A DNA stretch of 23,691 bases from Deltaproteobacteria bacterium RBG_16_54_18. GTDB lineage: Bacteria; Desulfobacterota; B13-G15; RBG-16-54-18. The stretch covers positions 1-23,691 of the forward strand of contig MGQT01000107.1 of NCBI GenBank assembly GCA_001797935.1. The letters are read 5' to 3'. The position numbers were made by a program, and so were the translations under genes. How positions within the stretch are numbered: the first letter of the stretch is position 1; the number at the start of each line of letters is the position of its first letter. The notes under the pieces are model-generated. The model saw nothing but the letters and a program-made list of their open reading frames with translations. It was not told the origin of the DNA and made no database searches. Positions 1-9,136 of this stretch are shown here, in pieces.

Positions 1-23
1 ATTAAATCATCGAAAGGATTATT

Positions 24-1106
24 ATGTCAAACGATCAATCGAAGATTTTTGCGCCATCAAAAGTCAATATCGATCATAAAAAAATAGAAGCGTATTTAAG
101 AGGAGAACACATCTTTCCTACCACTATGGAGATGGATTTAACGCAACTGTGTACGCGTTCTTGCTCGGGATGTCCATACTCTGCGTCGAGAAAACCGGGG
201 CTTACCCTGCAGCTTCCGTTTCTTGATAGATTATTTACTGTACTAGGCCTCCATACCCCCGGCCTAGTTCTGACAGGGGGAGAATCAACCATAGTTCCTC
301 ATTTTCCTGAAACCGTGGCGCTGGCAAGAAAGAAAGGGTTTCAGGAAATCGCTGTTATATCAAACGGGGCAAGTATCCAGCAGCCGGAGGTGCAGGATGC
401 CCTTTTGGAACATGTGACCGCAATTCGTGTCTCCCTTTATGATTGGCAGGAAGGGGAGTCCGCGTCTTTTTGTTACACCCTTAAAAAGATCGAGGGGCTG
501 CGCAATCGTATAGAAAAAGAAGGCAGCAAACTCGAAATCGGCGCTTCCCTGTTGACACAGGCAGCATGGAACCACAAGTATGAATCAATCGGACTGCGCG
601 CATTAAATGCCGGAATAGATTGGTTGTATTTCCATCCTTATTGTATTGATTGGGATAAGGAATATCCAATGCAAGCTGATCAAACGGGTGTTTTGGACGT
701 AATCGAGCGGCTCAAAGAAAGAGCGCCCCACAATGCTAATATTCAAGTACCATTTGAACGTTATGCTGAGAAGTCCTTATACTTCGAGAAGCTTCATGGG
801 TCTCATTTTCTAATACAGGTTGGGGCAGATGGCATCAACTATGCCGGCCCGGAATGCAAATATGAAAAAGACGCCGAGCTGTTAAATCTCAATGACTATC
901 TGGAAGATGATTTTCTATGGCATCCGCAGCGATTGAAACGACTCGATGAAATAAACAGTGACAATTACCGTTTTATCGGTACCAAACACAGACCGCCGAT
1001 GTTTAGCGATTATATAGAGAAGTTAGCGCAGCTAAAAATGGCGGACCCGCAAGGAGAATACCTGGAAGGATCCTCTGATTGCTTCGCTTACCCGAGCATA
1101 ATATAG
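24..1106 (+). CDS. Radical SAM domain protein
   Basis: This is a probable radical SAM enzyme of 360 residues. The cluster-binding motif is C43-x3-C47-x2-C50, and a GGE motif at 85-87 matches the SAM-binding strand of the family. A GAAAGG ribosome site lies just upstream of the ATG. The C-terminal third has no SPASM-type cysteine cluster, only isolated cysteines at about 278 and 353, so a second iron-sulfur cluster is not supported. Substrate and pathway are unknown. The next gene on the strand is a family-2 glycosyltransferase about 190 bases away, so a role in surface-glycan or peptide modification is conceivable but only a guess. The gene starts 23 bases from the window edge, so any upstream partner is out of sight. 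Confidence 0.85.
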   Translation: MSNDQSKIFAPSKVNIDHKKIEAYLRGEHIFPTTMEMDLTQLCTRSCSGCPYSASRKPGLTLQLPFLDRLFTVLGLHTPGLVLTGGESTIVPHFPETVALARKKGFQEIAVISNGASIQQPEVQDALLEHVTAIRVSLYDWQEGESASFCYTLKKIEGLRNRIEKEGSKLEIGASLLTQAAWNHKYESIGLRALNAGIDWLYFHPYCIDWDKEYPMQADQTGVLDVIERLKERAPHNANIQVPFERYAEKSLYFEKLHGSHFLIQVGADGINYAGPECKYEKDAELLNLNDYLEDDFLWHPQRLKRLDEINSDNYRFIGTKHRPPMFSDYIEKLAQLKMADPQGEYLEGSSDCFAYPSII

Positions 1107-1293
1107 ATGGGTGCGTCCTTGCCTTATATAGCTTTCATCACCGGCTAATGAGAGCTGACACAGGAGTACGACGGGAAATATGGTGCTTAGTTAAACGTTG
1201 GGTGCCTCTTATTGACTTGAGCTATTATACAAAAACAGCTTGGCAAGGAAATTTTTCTAATTTTTTTTATTTTTCAGCAGGAGTACACATGTC

Positions 1294-2136
1294 ATGACAG
1301 CAGTCCCTGAGTTTACCGTCATAATCCCTACGCATAACCACGCCCGCTTGTTACCATACGCGATACACAGCGTTCTTACCCAGACGGTGGGGTCGTTCGA
1401 GCTTATCGTGATCGGCGACGGCGTAGGCGATGACACCAGAGACGCCGTTGCCGATCTCAGTCGAAATAACAAACAGATTACGTTTGTAGATCGTCCCAAG
1501 TCTCCCCGCACGGGAGAACCGTACCGACACGAAGAATTACTTCGTAGAGAAACTCCCTATGTCACTTATGTTTCAGATGATGACCTGCTCTTCCCCGACC
1601 ACCTTGAACACACTCGTGAAATGCTGGCTACGCATGATCTGGTTCATGGTTTCGGCCTGCACGTTGACGCCGCCGGATCACTGGTCTTAGAGTTAGTCGA
1701 TCTCGGACAAGAATGGTTCCGCCGGCGGGAGTTGAAGAAGACCAGCCATGCCAGCCTAACTGCGATGGGACACACCATGCCTGCATACAGGCGACTGCCG
1801 TATGGTTGGAGGACCACGCCGCCCGGCAAATTCACGGACCACTACATGTTCCAACAGTTCCTGTCTGACCCCGCGTGCCATGTATCAACGTTGCGCCGTC
1901 CAACCGCACTGAAGTTTCCTTTTATCCTACGACAGACATGGACGGACGACGAACGAGAACAAGAGATGGCACTGTGGGCCCGACGGCTTTCGGACGTGAA
2001 AGAACGAGCCATGCTTCTCAATGAGATTATGACCCTGCTTCATCGTCAGGCCATCTTGCTCGAAATATGGCGGGGGAAGAGAGTATGGTGGCTGTGGAAC
2101 CTCCTGGCAGCACTTAGACGCTGGATGCAGCGGTGA
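1294..2136 (+). CDS. Glycosyltransferase family 2 protein
   Basis: This is a GT-A fold glycosyltransferase of 280 residues that would move a sugar from a nucleotide-sugar donor to a glycan or lipid acceptor. The N-terminus has the family-2 opening (VIIPTHNHARLL, then a GDG loop at 41-43), and a DDD at 95-97 sits where the metal-binding DxD belongs. The last 40 residues are rich in Trp, Leu and Arg and may contact the membrane. An AGGAG at 1279-1283 precedes two ATGs: the one at 1289 runs straight into a stop, so 1294 is the start. Donor and acceptor cannot be told. It lies downstream of the radical SAM gene on the same strand, with a T-rich 187-base gap between them. Confidence 0.85.
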   Translation: MTAVPEFTVIIPTHNHARLLPYAIHSVLTQTVGSFELIVIGDGVGDDTRDAVADLSRNNKQITFVDRPKSPRTGEPYRHEELLRRETPYVTYVSDDDLLFPDHLEHTREMLATHDLVHGFGLHVDAAGSLVLELVDLGQEWFRRRELKKTSHASLTAMGHTMPAYRRLPYGWRTTPPGKFTDHYMFQQFLSDPACHVSTLRRPTALKFPFILRQTWTDDEREQEMALWARRLSDVKERAMLLNEIMTLLHRQAILLEIWRGKRVWWLWNLLAALRRWMQR

Positions 2137-2211
2137 ACGGGGAAAGTTAAACTTTTTGCTCAAGCGCCGATAAAAAATGGGCTTTTTGTTAGGTTTATTC
2201 TTGTACTTCGC

Positions 2212-2967
2212 TTACTTTTTAAATTGCTCTACGTCGGTGAAAACAGCCTTACTCATGGTACTTCTGCAATTTTTTAATCGTTGTACTGATTTTACCACAG
2301 AGCCGGAACCTGTTCCAAGGTTTCCGGCATACCGCCTTCTTTCCTTAAGATGCGCATACAGGTCGACAGCGGTCTTCAAGACGACAAGAATGAGGAGCAT
2401 AAAAAACGGTTGGCCAAGGATAATAATGCACCCCGCCCCGAAGATCAGCGTCAAATGCATCACGATAACCCGTCTATAAGGCTCAAACATAGGATCGTTA
2501 CCCTTTGTTTGTTTTCGTTCACCCTTGATCAGGTAATTAACCACAAAGGAATATCCGTGACTGAGAAACAAGGCGGCCACAACGTAGCGCCCCATATATA
2601 GGAGCTCCAGCGGCTCTATCTGCATGTTCAGGAACTCACGGGAGATCGCGTACAACACCGCCCCGTGGGCGGCTGTAAACCCCCCGAAATGCACGATAAA
2701 AAAGGCGCAGCCGATAATCTTCATGAAGACAGTCAGAATGATAAGTAAGCCGCGGGTGTCGTCCGGAGCACTGATCATCTTGAGGATGCTGAAGAAGCCG
2801 ATCACGACATTTTCCGCCCAGTAGGCAAACAGGATTTCCACCAGATCCCATCCTGCAAAGAGGACGCCCAGCAGCGGCACCGCGTTGGCGCCGAGGAGAA
2901 AAAATACTGACGAGGGGAAACCCCTGCGTACCTTGTTCATGACCGTACTGAATTTATCAAGAGACAT
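2212..2967 (-). CDS. DUF6498-like integral membrane protein
   Basis: This is a hydrophobic protein of 251 residues with about six predicted membrane segments. The N-terminal stretch (NAVPLLGVLFAGWD, then ILFAYWAENVVIGFF) matches the Trp/Glu-Asn pattern I associate with DUF6498 proteins, which have no assigned function. A later segment holds a histidine- and glycine-rich helix around FFIVHFGGF. It converges with the glycosyltransferase gene and follows the chromate-transporter gene on the same strand with a 72-base gap. Co-transcription is possible. No substrate can be inferred. Confidence 0.7.
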   Translation of the reverse strand: MSLDKFSTVMNKVRRGFPSSVFFLLGANAVPLLGVLFAGWDLVEILFAYWAENVVIGFFSILKMISAPDDTRGLLIILTVFMKIIGCAFFIVHFGGFTAAHGAVLYAISREFLNMQIEPLELLYMGRYVVAALFLSHGYSFVVNYLIKGERKQTKGNDPMFEPYRRVIVMHLTLIFGAGCIIILGQPFFMLLILVVLKTAVDLYAHLKERRRYAGNLGTGSGSVVKSVQRLKNCRSTMSKAVFTDVEQFKK

Positions 2968-3039
2968 CCTTATATTTCCCCGTTAATTTTTTTAACTCTC
3001 CTCCTCCCCCGACAACGGATAAGGAGCTTCTTTAAATTT

Positions 3040-4203
3040 CTACATCACTATTATTGAAAGGGCCGTCCCTATCAGAACCACCCACAATATATCCACGCTC
3101 GACAACAGGGCGCCGAGTGCGGCACAAAAAAACAGAATATGAGGAAGATCCCACGGCACCGGCGAGGCAAAACGCACGGTAACCGTCAGAAGAAGTCCGA
3201 CAAATGAAGACAGGATAGCGCTCATCACTCTATTAAAATAAGGTGAAGCGCGTAAGCGATCAAAATAGGGTACGACTCCGATAACCATGAGAAAAGAGGG
3301 TGAAAAGACGGCGAAGGTTGCTACCAATCCACCGGGAAGCCCATACAGCATATATCCGACAAAGGTTGCCGTGATGACAATCGGTCCTGGTGTAACTTGC
3401 CCGAGAGCGATTCCGTTCAAAAACGTCGAGCTATCCATCCAATGCCGGACCTGGACAATTTCATGGAACATAAGGGGAACGGCAGCAAACCCACCGCCGA
3501 AAGCAAACAGGTCTATCCTGAGCATGAGCACGGCAAGGTCAAAGAGCTGGCGGTGTATCAACAAAAGCAGCACAAAAACGGCAGCCGTAAATGCTGAAAG
3601 GAGTAATAATGGTTTCATCGTACGCAGGGACGGCATTGGCGCGCCAACCAAAGGGGCGGCGTGCTGGCCTTTATTTAACACAAGACCGAACAAAGCCGCA
3701 GCGACAATAACAAGGAGGGGGTTCATCCCTATTCCGAACAGGGCGGCCGCAACCCCGGCAATAACTATAGTGCCCCAGTTTTTCAATGCCGTTTTACCAA
3801 ATGAGACCGTCGCGTTGGCGACGATAGCGACGATGATGGCCTGAAGACCACTAAATGCCGAGGCCACGGCAGGTACCGTGTGCATGGAGGGATAAAAGGC
3901 GGAGAACGTCAGCATAAGGATGAACGCAGGAAGGCCAAAACCAACGAACGTTACGAGGGCGCCGCTGACTCCTCTCGCCCTCAGACCGACATATGCCGCC
4001 GTCTGCATGGCTGTCGCCCCTGGGATTGCTTGACACAAGGCCACACCATCGCGAAAGGATTCTTCATCGAGCCACCGCTTTTGTTCGACTGCCATCGTTC
4101 GCATGTAGGCTACCATAGAAGGGCCGCCGAATGCCGTAAATCCCAACCGTAAAAAGGAGTTGAACAGAGAGGCACGTGAAGGTTTTGTAGCGGAAGATGT
4201 CAT
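3040..4203 (-). CDS. chrA: Chromate transporter, long-chain CHR family
   Basis: This is an inner-membrane transporter of 387 residues with two homologous CHR halves (about 10-175 and 205-385), as in bidomain ChrA. Each half has the family opening: LRLGFTAFGGP in the first and LRIDLFAFGGGFAAVPL in the second. Each also has a proline-glycine motif, PGATAMQTAAYVG and TPGPIVITATFVGY respectively. The family is linked to chromate efflux and possibly to transport of sulfate-like oxyanions. Substrate specificity is not readable here, and no chrB/chrR-type regulator is next to it. The ATG lacks a strong ribosome site. About 12 membrane segments are expected. Confidence 0.9.
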   Translation of the reverse strand: MTSSATKPSRASLFNSFLRLGFTAFGGPSMVAYMRTMAVEQKRWLDEESFRDGVALCQAIPGATAMQTAAYVGLRARGVSGALVTFVGFGLPAFILMLTFSAFYPSMHTVPAVASAFSGLQAIIVAIVANATVSFGKTALKNWGTIVIAGVAAALFGIGMNPLLVIVAAALFGLVLNKGQHAAPLVGAPMPSLRTMKPLLLLSAFTAAVFVLLLLIHRQLFDLAVLMLRIDLFAFGGGFAAVPLMFHEIVQVRHWMDSSTFLNGIALGQVTPGPIVITATFVGYMLYGLPGGLVATFAVFSPSFLMVIGVVPYFDRLRASPYFNRVMSAILSSFVGLLLTVTVRFASPVPWDLPHILFFCAALGALLSSVDILWVVLIGTALSIIVM

Positions 4204-4353
4204 GTGGAGCTTTTACACAGGGGAATGGGAATATTGTTATTTACCGTGTCTATCTTTCCCATCGTTGATCCCCCTCGACCTGCTTAATCGCCCGCATGAT
4301 GATTACACGGTTAGTGATACTCCCTGATCTCTGTATATCACAATTCTTTTCTC

Positions 4354-5418
4354 TTACAACCATTTCTTCTTTTTAAAATAAATCATCATGGAAATCCCTG
4401 TCGCCACCATTACCCCCCAGAGCAACGGATACCCCCACCGCCACTCCAGCTCAGGCATAAATTTGAAATTCATGCCGTAAATACCGGCGAGAAAGGTCAG
4501 CGGCATAAAAATCGTGGCGATAACAGTCAACACCTTCATAACGGTATTCAGCCGGTTGCTGACGCTTGAGAGATAGATATCGAGTATCCCGGCAATCATG
4601 TCCCTGAATGTCTCGACGTTGTCGATCACCTGGATGGTGTGGTCGTACAGGTCTCTGAGATAGATCCTTGTTGATTCCTGTATGAGCGGCGATTCTCCCC
4701 GTTCCAAGCTGCCCACCACCTCCCGCAAGGGCCAGACTGCCTTGCGCAAAAATATCAGCTCTCTTTTTAAACCATGAATCGTCCGCAGGGTTTCCGTCGT
4801 CGGCTGGGTGACTAATTGCTCTTCGAGAAATTCTATCCGTTCACCGAGTTTTTCCAGAATGAAAAAATAGTTATCGACGATGGAATCTAATAAGGCGTGC
4901 ACCAGATAATCCGCTCCCATCTTCCTGATGCGACCTTTGCCCGTCCTGATACGCTCCCGGACGGCGTCAAAGGTATCCCCTTCTTTTTCCTGAAAGGAAA
5001 ACACAAAATTCCTTCCCAGAATAATGCTGATCTGATCCGATTCTATTTCTTTCTTCCGCTCATTATATTCGAGGCTCCTGAGAACGATATAGAGATAATC
5101 GCCATAGTCCTCTATCTTCGGGCGTTGATCCGTATTGAGGATGTCTTCCAGCACCAGGGGATGAAATCCGTAGCAATCACCGAGTGCTTCCAACAGGCTC
5201 GTCTGATGCAGGCCGTCAATATTGACCCATGTGATCGTCGGCCTCTCTTTAAAAACAAAACATTCCTCAATTTTTTTGCTTCGCTCTTCCCAAAATTTTG
5301 CCTCGTCATAATCGATGATGCTGATCTTGGGCGTGCGTACCTTTCGTTCTCCAATATGGACAAGGCTTCCCGGCGGAAGGCCGCTTTTGCGTGATCTCTT
5401 CTTAATAAGATTTGCCAT
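4354..5418 (-). CDS. corA: Magnesium/cobalt transporter CorA
   Basis: This is a CorA-type divalent-cation channel of 354 residues, near the usual length. A large cytoplasmic domain with a long charged helix region is followed by two C-terminal membrane helices. The diagnostic YGMNFKFMPE sequence, carrying the GMN selectivity motif, ends the first helix, and the protein finishes with a basic tail (KKKKWL). CorA forms pentamers that take up Mg2+ and, less well, Co2+ or Ni2+. A GAGG lies about 10 bases before the ATG. The gene stands between proC and chrA on the minus strand with gaps of about 100-150 bases, so it may have its own promoter. A second candidate Mg2+ system lies at 12685-15225. Confidence 0.95.
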   Translation of the reverse strand: MANLIKKRSRKSGLPPGSLVHIGERKVRTPKISIIDYDEAKFWEERSKKIEECFVFKERPTITWVNIDGLHQTSLLEALGDCYGFHPLVLEDILNTDQRPKIEDYGDYLYIVLRSLEYNERKKEIESDQISIILGRNFVFSFQEKEGDTFDAVRERIRTGKGRIRKMGADYLVHALLDSIVDNYFFILEKLGERIEFLEEQLVTQPTTETLRTIHGLKRELIFLRKAVWPLREVVGSLERGESPLIQESTRIYLRDLYDHTIQVIDNVETFRDMIAGILDIYLSSVSNRLNTVMKVLTVIATIFMPLTFLAGIYGMNFKFMPELEWRWGYPLLWGVMVATGISMMIYFKKKKWL

Positions 5419-5516
5419 TTTTTTAAAACCTCTGACTCTCAGGCCGAACGTCTTTGATTACAAAACGCTTTTTGTTCAGGGACCACTTACAAAAATGATC
5501 TATTTTTTTATCAGGC

Positions 5517-6326
5517 TCATCCCTGTATCTTAGCCAGCTCTTTGGAGCGCCGGGTGGCGGCAGCCACCGCCTCCATCACGGCCCCTCGAAACCCCTTGGC
5601 CTCGAGCTCGGCGATACCTGCGATGGTGGTACCTCCGGGCGAGGCTACTCGATCTTTGAGATGGGCGGGATGTTCTCCCTGCTCGGCAAGGAGCCGGGCA
5701 GTACCCAAGACGGTCTGTATCGCCAAGGCCAAGGCATCCTTTCTCGGCAGCCCCATGCGTACCCCCCCATCCGCCAGGGCCTCGATGAAGAGACAGACGT
5801 AGGCCGGTCCGCTGCCACTCATGCCGGTCACGGCATCCATGAGCACCTCGGGGATGACGACGGTCTTTCCCAGGGCATTGAATATTTCCTCCGCAATCTC
5901 GATATCCGGTGCCTGCGCCCCTCCCCCTGCTGCGAGGGCAGTGGCAGATTCCAGCATCAGGGCGGCAATATTCGGCATCGCTCTCACGAGGCGCACCTCC
6001 TTCCCCAGAATGGCGGCAATGGCACCGAGGGAAGCACCGGCGGCAATGGAGATGAGGAGCACCGAAGATTCAAGGGCAGGGGCGATCTCCTGTAGGACGC
6101 CCTTTAACTCTTGAGGTTTGATGGCGAGGATGATGACCTCAGATTGGGAGGCGAGCTCGCGATTGCCCGCCGCGGCCGCGACCTTATAGGTTTTTTTGAT
6201 GTATTCACGTCGCTCGGAACGGCTCTCGCTGACCACAATCCCCGTGATCCCCTTGTGAGAGAGGCCTCTGAGGATGGCCTCACCCATATTGCCGACGCCG
6301 ATGATTCCAATCTTTTTGTTGTGCAT
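5517..6326 (-). CDS. proC: Pyrroline-5-carboxylate reductase
   Basis: This enzyme catalyses the last step of proline synthesis: NAD(P)H-dependent reduction of 1-pyrroline-5-carboxylate to proline in the cytoplasm. The N-terminal Rossmann motif IGIIGVGNMGEAIL is intact. The C-terminal family signature runs from about 160 to 250 and includes TGMSGSGPAY and SPGGTTIAGIAELE. At about 269 residues the length is normal. A GAGGAGGAG ribosome site favours the ATG at 6326; an in-frame GTG just before it is possible. No other proline genes are near. Confidence 0.96.
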   Translation of the reverse strand: MHNKKIGIIGVGNMGEAILRGLSHKGITGIVVSESRSERREYIKKTYKVAAAAGNRELASQSEVIILAIKPQELKGVLQEIAPALESSVLLISIAAGASLGAIAAILGKEVRLVRAMPNIAALMLESATALAAGGGAQAPDIEIAEEIFNALGKTVVIPEVLMDAVTGMSGSGPAYVCLFIEALADGGVRMGLPRKDALALAIQTVLGTARLLAEQGEHPAHLKDRVASPGGTTIAGIAELEAKGFRGAVMEAVAAATRRSKELAKIQG

Positions 6327-6445
6327 CACGGACTCCTCCTCGATAAAGATAAAATCATAGGGACATGACAGAGGCAGGTCAAGATAGTACTCATGAAAAT
6401 GACGACACGTTGCTGAGGGTAGGTTCCTTCACGGTAATAAAAAAA

Positions 6446-6521
6446 TGGTGGAGATGGGGGGATTCGAACCCCCGACCCTCACGTTGCGAACGTGATGCTC
6501 TCCCAACTGAGCCACATCCCC
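6446..6521 (-). tRNA. tRNA-Ala (anticodon CGC)
   Basis: All four arms fold on the minus strand. The 7-bp acceptor has the G3-U70 wobble that marks alanine tRNA. The D-arm pairs GCTC with GAGC. The anticodon arm pairs TCACG with CGTGA around loop TTCGCAA, giving anticodon CGC for GCG codons. The T-arm pairs GGGGG with CCCCC around TTCGAAT. The discriminator is A and CCA is encoded. The total is 76 nt. Seven T residues follow the CCA directly and may help end transcription. Confidence 0.97.
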
Positions 6522-6587
6522 ACACCGGTGCTTTACTGCCTTTTCACCGCTTGCGGCCGGCACTACCGCATATCTCTCTTTCCGAAC

Positions 6588-6607
6588 GCCATCTCTTCCG
6601 AGATGGC
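6588..6607 (-). other. Perfect 8-bp hairpin with GGAA tetraloop
   Basis: GCCATCTC and GAGATGGC form a perfect 8-bp stem; read on the minus strand, the loop is the GNRA-type GGAA. It lies between the stop of the adenylyltransferase-like gene and tRNA-Ala. No T tract follows on the minus strand, so a classical intrinsic terminator is not supported. It may be an RNA processing or 3'-end stability element. Confidence 0.4.
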
Positions 6608-6677
6608 AGATCTCTTCTTCTCCGCCGACCGGTGAATTTCGTTTATAATCTAAATCCGGAAAAAATAGTATCGTATT

Positions 6678-7439
6678 TTAATCTCTTTGTCTATCGTAAA
6701 AACCCTGCTGGCGGCAAAATTCCGCCACTGCGGGTGAAACAAGCCCTCGTACCGATTCTCCCATTGCCAACCGCCGGCGTGCCTCGGATGAGGACACGGA
6801 GGCCGCGGCGGGAGTAAGCGTAAGCGCTGTGACTCGCGCGGCAAAGGGACGGTTCTCCTCGTGCGCGAACAATGTCAGCAGGCTTTTCTCATCGTTGGCC
6901 CCTCGGTTGGCCACCAGAAAACGGGATTTGGAAAAGAGCGAGCGCAGATTCATATCTCTGTCACCATAGTACTTACGGTCAAGGATCCTCACCATGGTAT
7001 CATGGCCGACGATGAAATGAATTTCGGTATCTTTTGGATAGGCGTGGTGCACGGCAGCTATTTTTTCTAGGAATAGTCCCCGGTTGCAGACTCCCACGGA
7101 GCAGGCTGATTCCTCCCCGAACAGGATCAAGAGCATGACGAGCCTGTCTTCCCAGGAGGCGCCAACTACTTCTTTGTCCATTGCCTTGAGATCCAAGAGC
7201 AGCAAGCATTCATCCAAGGGAACGACCTTTTGCGCCGCCCTGACTAAAGCCTCATGGGCCTTGGTGGGGGGATTAAACGAGGCAGGAAAGACCCCGAGCA
7301 TGCGCTTCTTCTTTCCTCCCTTGGCCTGCTTTACTGTCGTTATGCGGGGAGCCTCCCACCGCGTAGCGTCATGCACCACGTCTCGCAGAAAAGCCCGTGT
7401 CGCAGGATCCCGGGGAGCGCCGAGCTCAGATAAAGACAT
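6678..7439 (-). CDS. Nicotinate/nicotinamide-nucleotide adenylyltransferase-like protein
   Basis: This is a nucleotidyltransferase of 253 residues that likely makes dinucleotides such as NaAD or NAD from the mononucleotide and ATP. The nucleotide-binding motif is FNPPTKAH (T59 to H62), a TxxH form like that of eukaryotic NMNATs rather than the bacterial HxGH. The second signature, SSSEARRRL followed by GESVRGLVSPAVAEF near residue 215, also resembles the NMNAT SSTxxRxxL plus SVRYLVP block. About 45 extra N-terminal residues precede the core, so the true start may be internal. No strong ribosome site is seen at 7439. Which mononucleotide it uses cannot be told. Confidence 0.75.
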   Translation of the reverse strand: MSLSELGAPRDPATRAFLRDVVHDATRWEAPRITTVKQAKGGKKKRMLGVFPASFNPPTKAHEALVRAAQKVVPLDECLLLLDLKAMDKEVVGASWEDRLVMLLILFGEESACSVGVCNRGLFLEKIAAVHHAYPKDTEIHFIVGHDTMVRILDRKYYGDRDMNLRSLFSKSRFLVANRGANDEKSLLTLFAHEENRPFAARVTALTLTPAAASVSSSEARRRLAMGESVRGLVSPAVAEFCRQQGFYDRQRD

Positions 7440-7534
7440 ATAGTTATTTTACCATAGCTATTCACGCAACGCGTGATTCCCCTTGTCACTTATCCTGTAA
7501 CGACGACTATGCCTCGTTAATATCACGGGCAGTA

Positions 7535-9136
7535 TTATTCTCCTACGTCCTGCAGCTCGTCACGGATATCCCTAAGTTTTTCCATGTCCGCCTCATGAAT
7601 CTTTCTATCATCCTGATTAAGCCGTTCTTTTAAGCGGGCGACCTCCCGCTCCAGGTCGCCGATCAGCGCGAACGTATCCTCTTTTAGGTCACCAGAGACA
7701 GCAGGGGGGATGGTCTCTGGCTTACCTCCTCGCGGCGCGAGGCGGAGCAGTTCGCGCCACCGCGGTATGTAGACCTCAAGCCCGAATTGTTTCTTGATGG
7801 CGCTGGCCAGTGCCTCGCTTGAGGCTGCCTCGCCGTGGATGGCGAAGATGACGGGTTTCGAGTGCTGGGTAAAATGTTCCACCCACGCGAGGAGGTCCGC
7901 CTGATCTCCGTGAGCAGAAAACCCGCCGATGGTAAATACCTTCGCCTTGACGGCGACTTTCTCTCCGAAGATAGTCACTGCCTTTGCACCGTCTACGATC
8001 TGACGTCCCGTCGTCCCCTGCGCCTGGAAGCCCACGAAGATAATGCTCGCTCCTGAACGCCACAGGTTATGCTTGAGGTGGTGCTTTATTCGCCCTGCGG
8101 TACACATGCCGTTGGCCGAGATCACAATCGCCGATCCCTGTTGCTTGTTGATCCCGATAGATTCCTCTACCGTCGGCGTCAGTTTGAGGTTGGGCATACT
8201 GAAGGGATCAAATCCCTGTTCAACAATAGCCCGCGCGGCATCATCGTAATATTTTTTGTTCTTGCGAAAGATCTCCGTCGCCTTAATGGCAAGGGGGCTG
8301 TCTAGGTAGATGGGAATATCGGGGAGTTTCCCCGCCCGAAAAAATTCGCCGAGGAGGTAGAGCACCTCCTGCGTCCGCTCAAGGGCAAACGCGGGGATAA
8401 TCACCTTTTCATGGTGAGAAACGGCATGTTGTATTGCCGTGAGGAGTTCCGCCTTGCTCTCCTCAAAGGGGCGGTGCAGGCGGTTGCCGTAGGTTGACTC
8501 AAGAAATAAATAGTCCGCTTCTCCGATTGCGGAGGGATCTTGCACAATCAGCGGGTCGTGTCTTCCCAAATCGCCGGAAAAGACGATCTTTGTCGCCACC
8601 CCCTCGTCTTCAACCCACAACTCTGCAATAGATGACCCCAGGATATGCCCGGCGTTGCGCAAGCAGACCTTGATTCCCGGCTCAATGTCAATGATCTGGT
8701 CAAGCTCGATCGGGTTGAGATATTTGAGACTTTCTTCGGCCTCTTCCGTAGTATAGAGTGGTTCTATATCGCGCGCGTTCTTGCGCCGATTCTTCCTTGT
8801 TTGCCACTCGGCCTCCATCTCCTGTATGTGGGCGGAATCGAGCAGCATGACCCCACACAATTCAGCCGTCGGCGGCGAGGTAATGATCCTGCCGTGAAAA
8901 CCGTCTTTTACAAGTTTTGGTATTCGCCCGCTGTGATCAATATGGGCGTGCGTCAAGATGAGCCTTTTGATCTCTTTTGGGTCATATCCCCACGCTTCCC
9001 AATTGCGCAGTTCCATCTGCTTGCCGCCTTGAAACAAACCACAATCTACAAGTATCTTTATACCCCGTGATGTCTCAACGAGATAATTGGAACCCGTTAC
9101 CGATCCCGCAGCCCCCAAACAAGTTATCGTGATCAT
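7535..9136 (-). CDS. Metallo-beta-lactamase/beta-CASP family RNA-processing-type hydrolase
   Basis: This soluble protein of about 533 residues is related to CPSF73/RNase J-type nucleases. The MBL domain opens with ITCLGAAGSVTGSNYLVE and has the zinc motif H63-x-H65-x-D67-H68 followed by SGR. A beta-CASP region follows (about 235-370), then an RMMBL-type motif (GFSAHGDQADLL) and a conserved IHGE. The last 80 residues are charged and probably coiled coil. The family cleaves RNA, though the exact substrate is not predictable. I chose the ATG at 9136 because homologues begin at this M-x-I segment and AAGGGAG lies just upstream, but with only 3 bases of spacing, so the in-frame ATG at 9151 remains possible. 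It is divergent from the isochorismatase gene. Confidence 0.88.
   Translation of the reverse strand: MITITCLGAAGSVTGSNYLVETSRGIKILVDCGLFQGGKQMELRNWEAWGYDPKEIKRLILTHAHIDHSGRIPKLVKDGFHGRIITSPPTAELCGVMLLDSAHIQEMEAEWQTRKNRRKNARDIEPLYTTEEAEESLKYLNPIELDQIIDIEPGIKVCLRNAGHILGSSIAELWVEDEGVATKIVFSGDLGRHDPLIVQDPSAIGEADYLFLESTYGNRLHRPFEESKAELLTAIQHAVSHHEKVIIPAFALERTQEVLYLLGEFFRAGKLPDIPIYLDSPLAIKATEIFRKNKKYYDDAARAIVEQGFDPFSMPNLKLTPTVEESIGINKQQGSAIVISANGMCTAGRIKHHLKHNLWRSGASIIFVGFQAQGTTGRQIVDGAKAVTIFGEKVAVKAKVFTIGGFSAHGDQADLLAWVEHFTQHSKPVIFAIHGEAASSEALASAIKKQFGLEVYIPRWRELLRLAPRGGKPETIPPAVSGDLKEDTFALIGDLEREVARLKERLNQDDRKIHEADMEKLRDIRDELQDVGE

Noticed and set aside
1212..1228. TTGACT and TATTAT as a promoter for the glycosyltransferase gene
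   Set aside because: The two boxes are only 5 bases apart, far from the needed spacing of about 17.
3287..3844. Plus-strand open frame of 185 codons
   Set aside because: It is antisense to chrA; its low-complexity Ala/Pro/Asn composition mirrors the membrane-protein codons.
4897..5394. Plus-strand open frame of 165 codons
   Set aside because: It is antisense to the cytoplasmic domain of corA and has no recognisable domain.
6365..6817. Plus-strand open frame containing GDSNPRPSRCERDALP
   Set aside because: This is the well-known false translation of the reverse complement of a tRNA gene; tRNA-Ala is at 6446-6521 on the minus strand.
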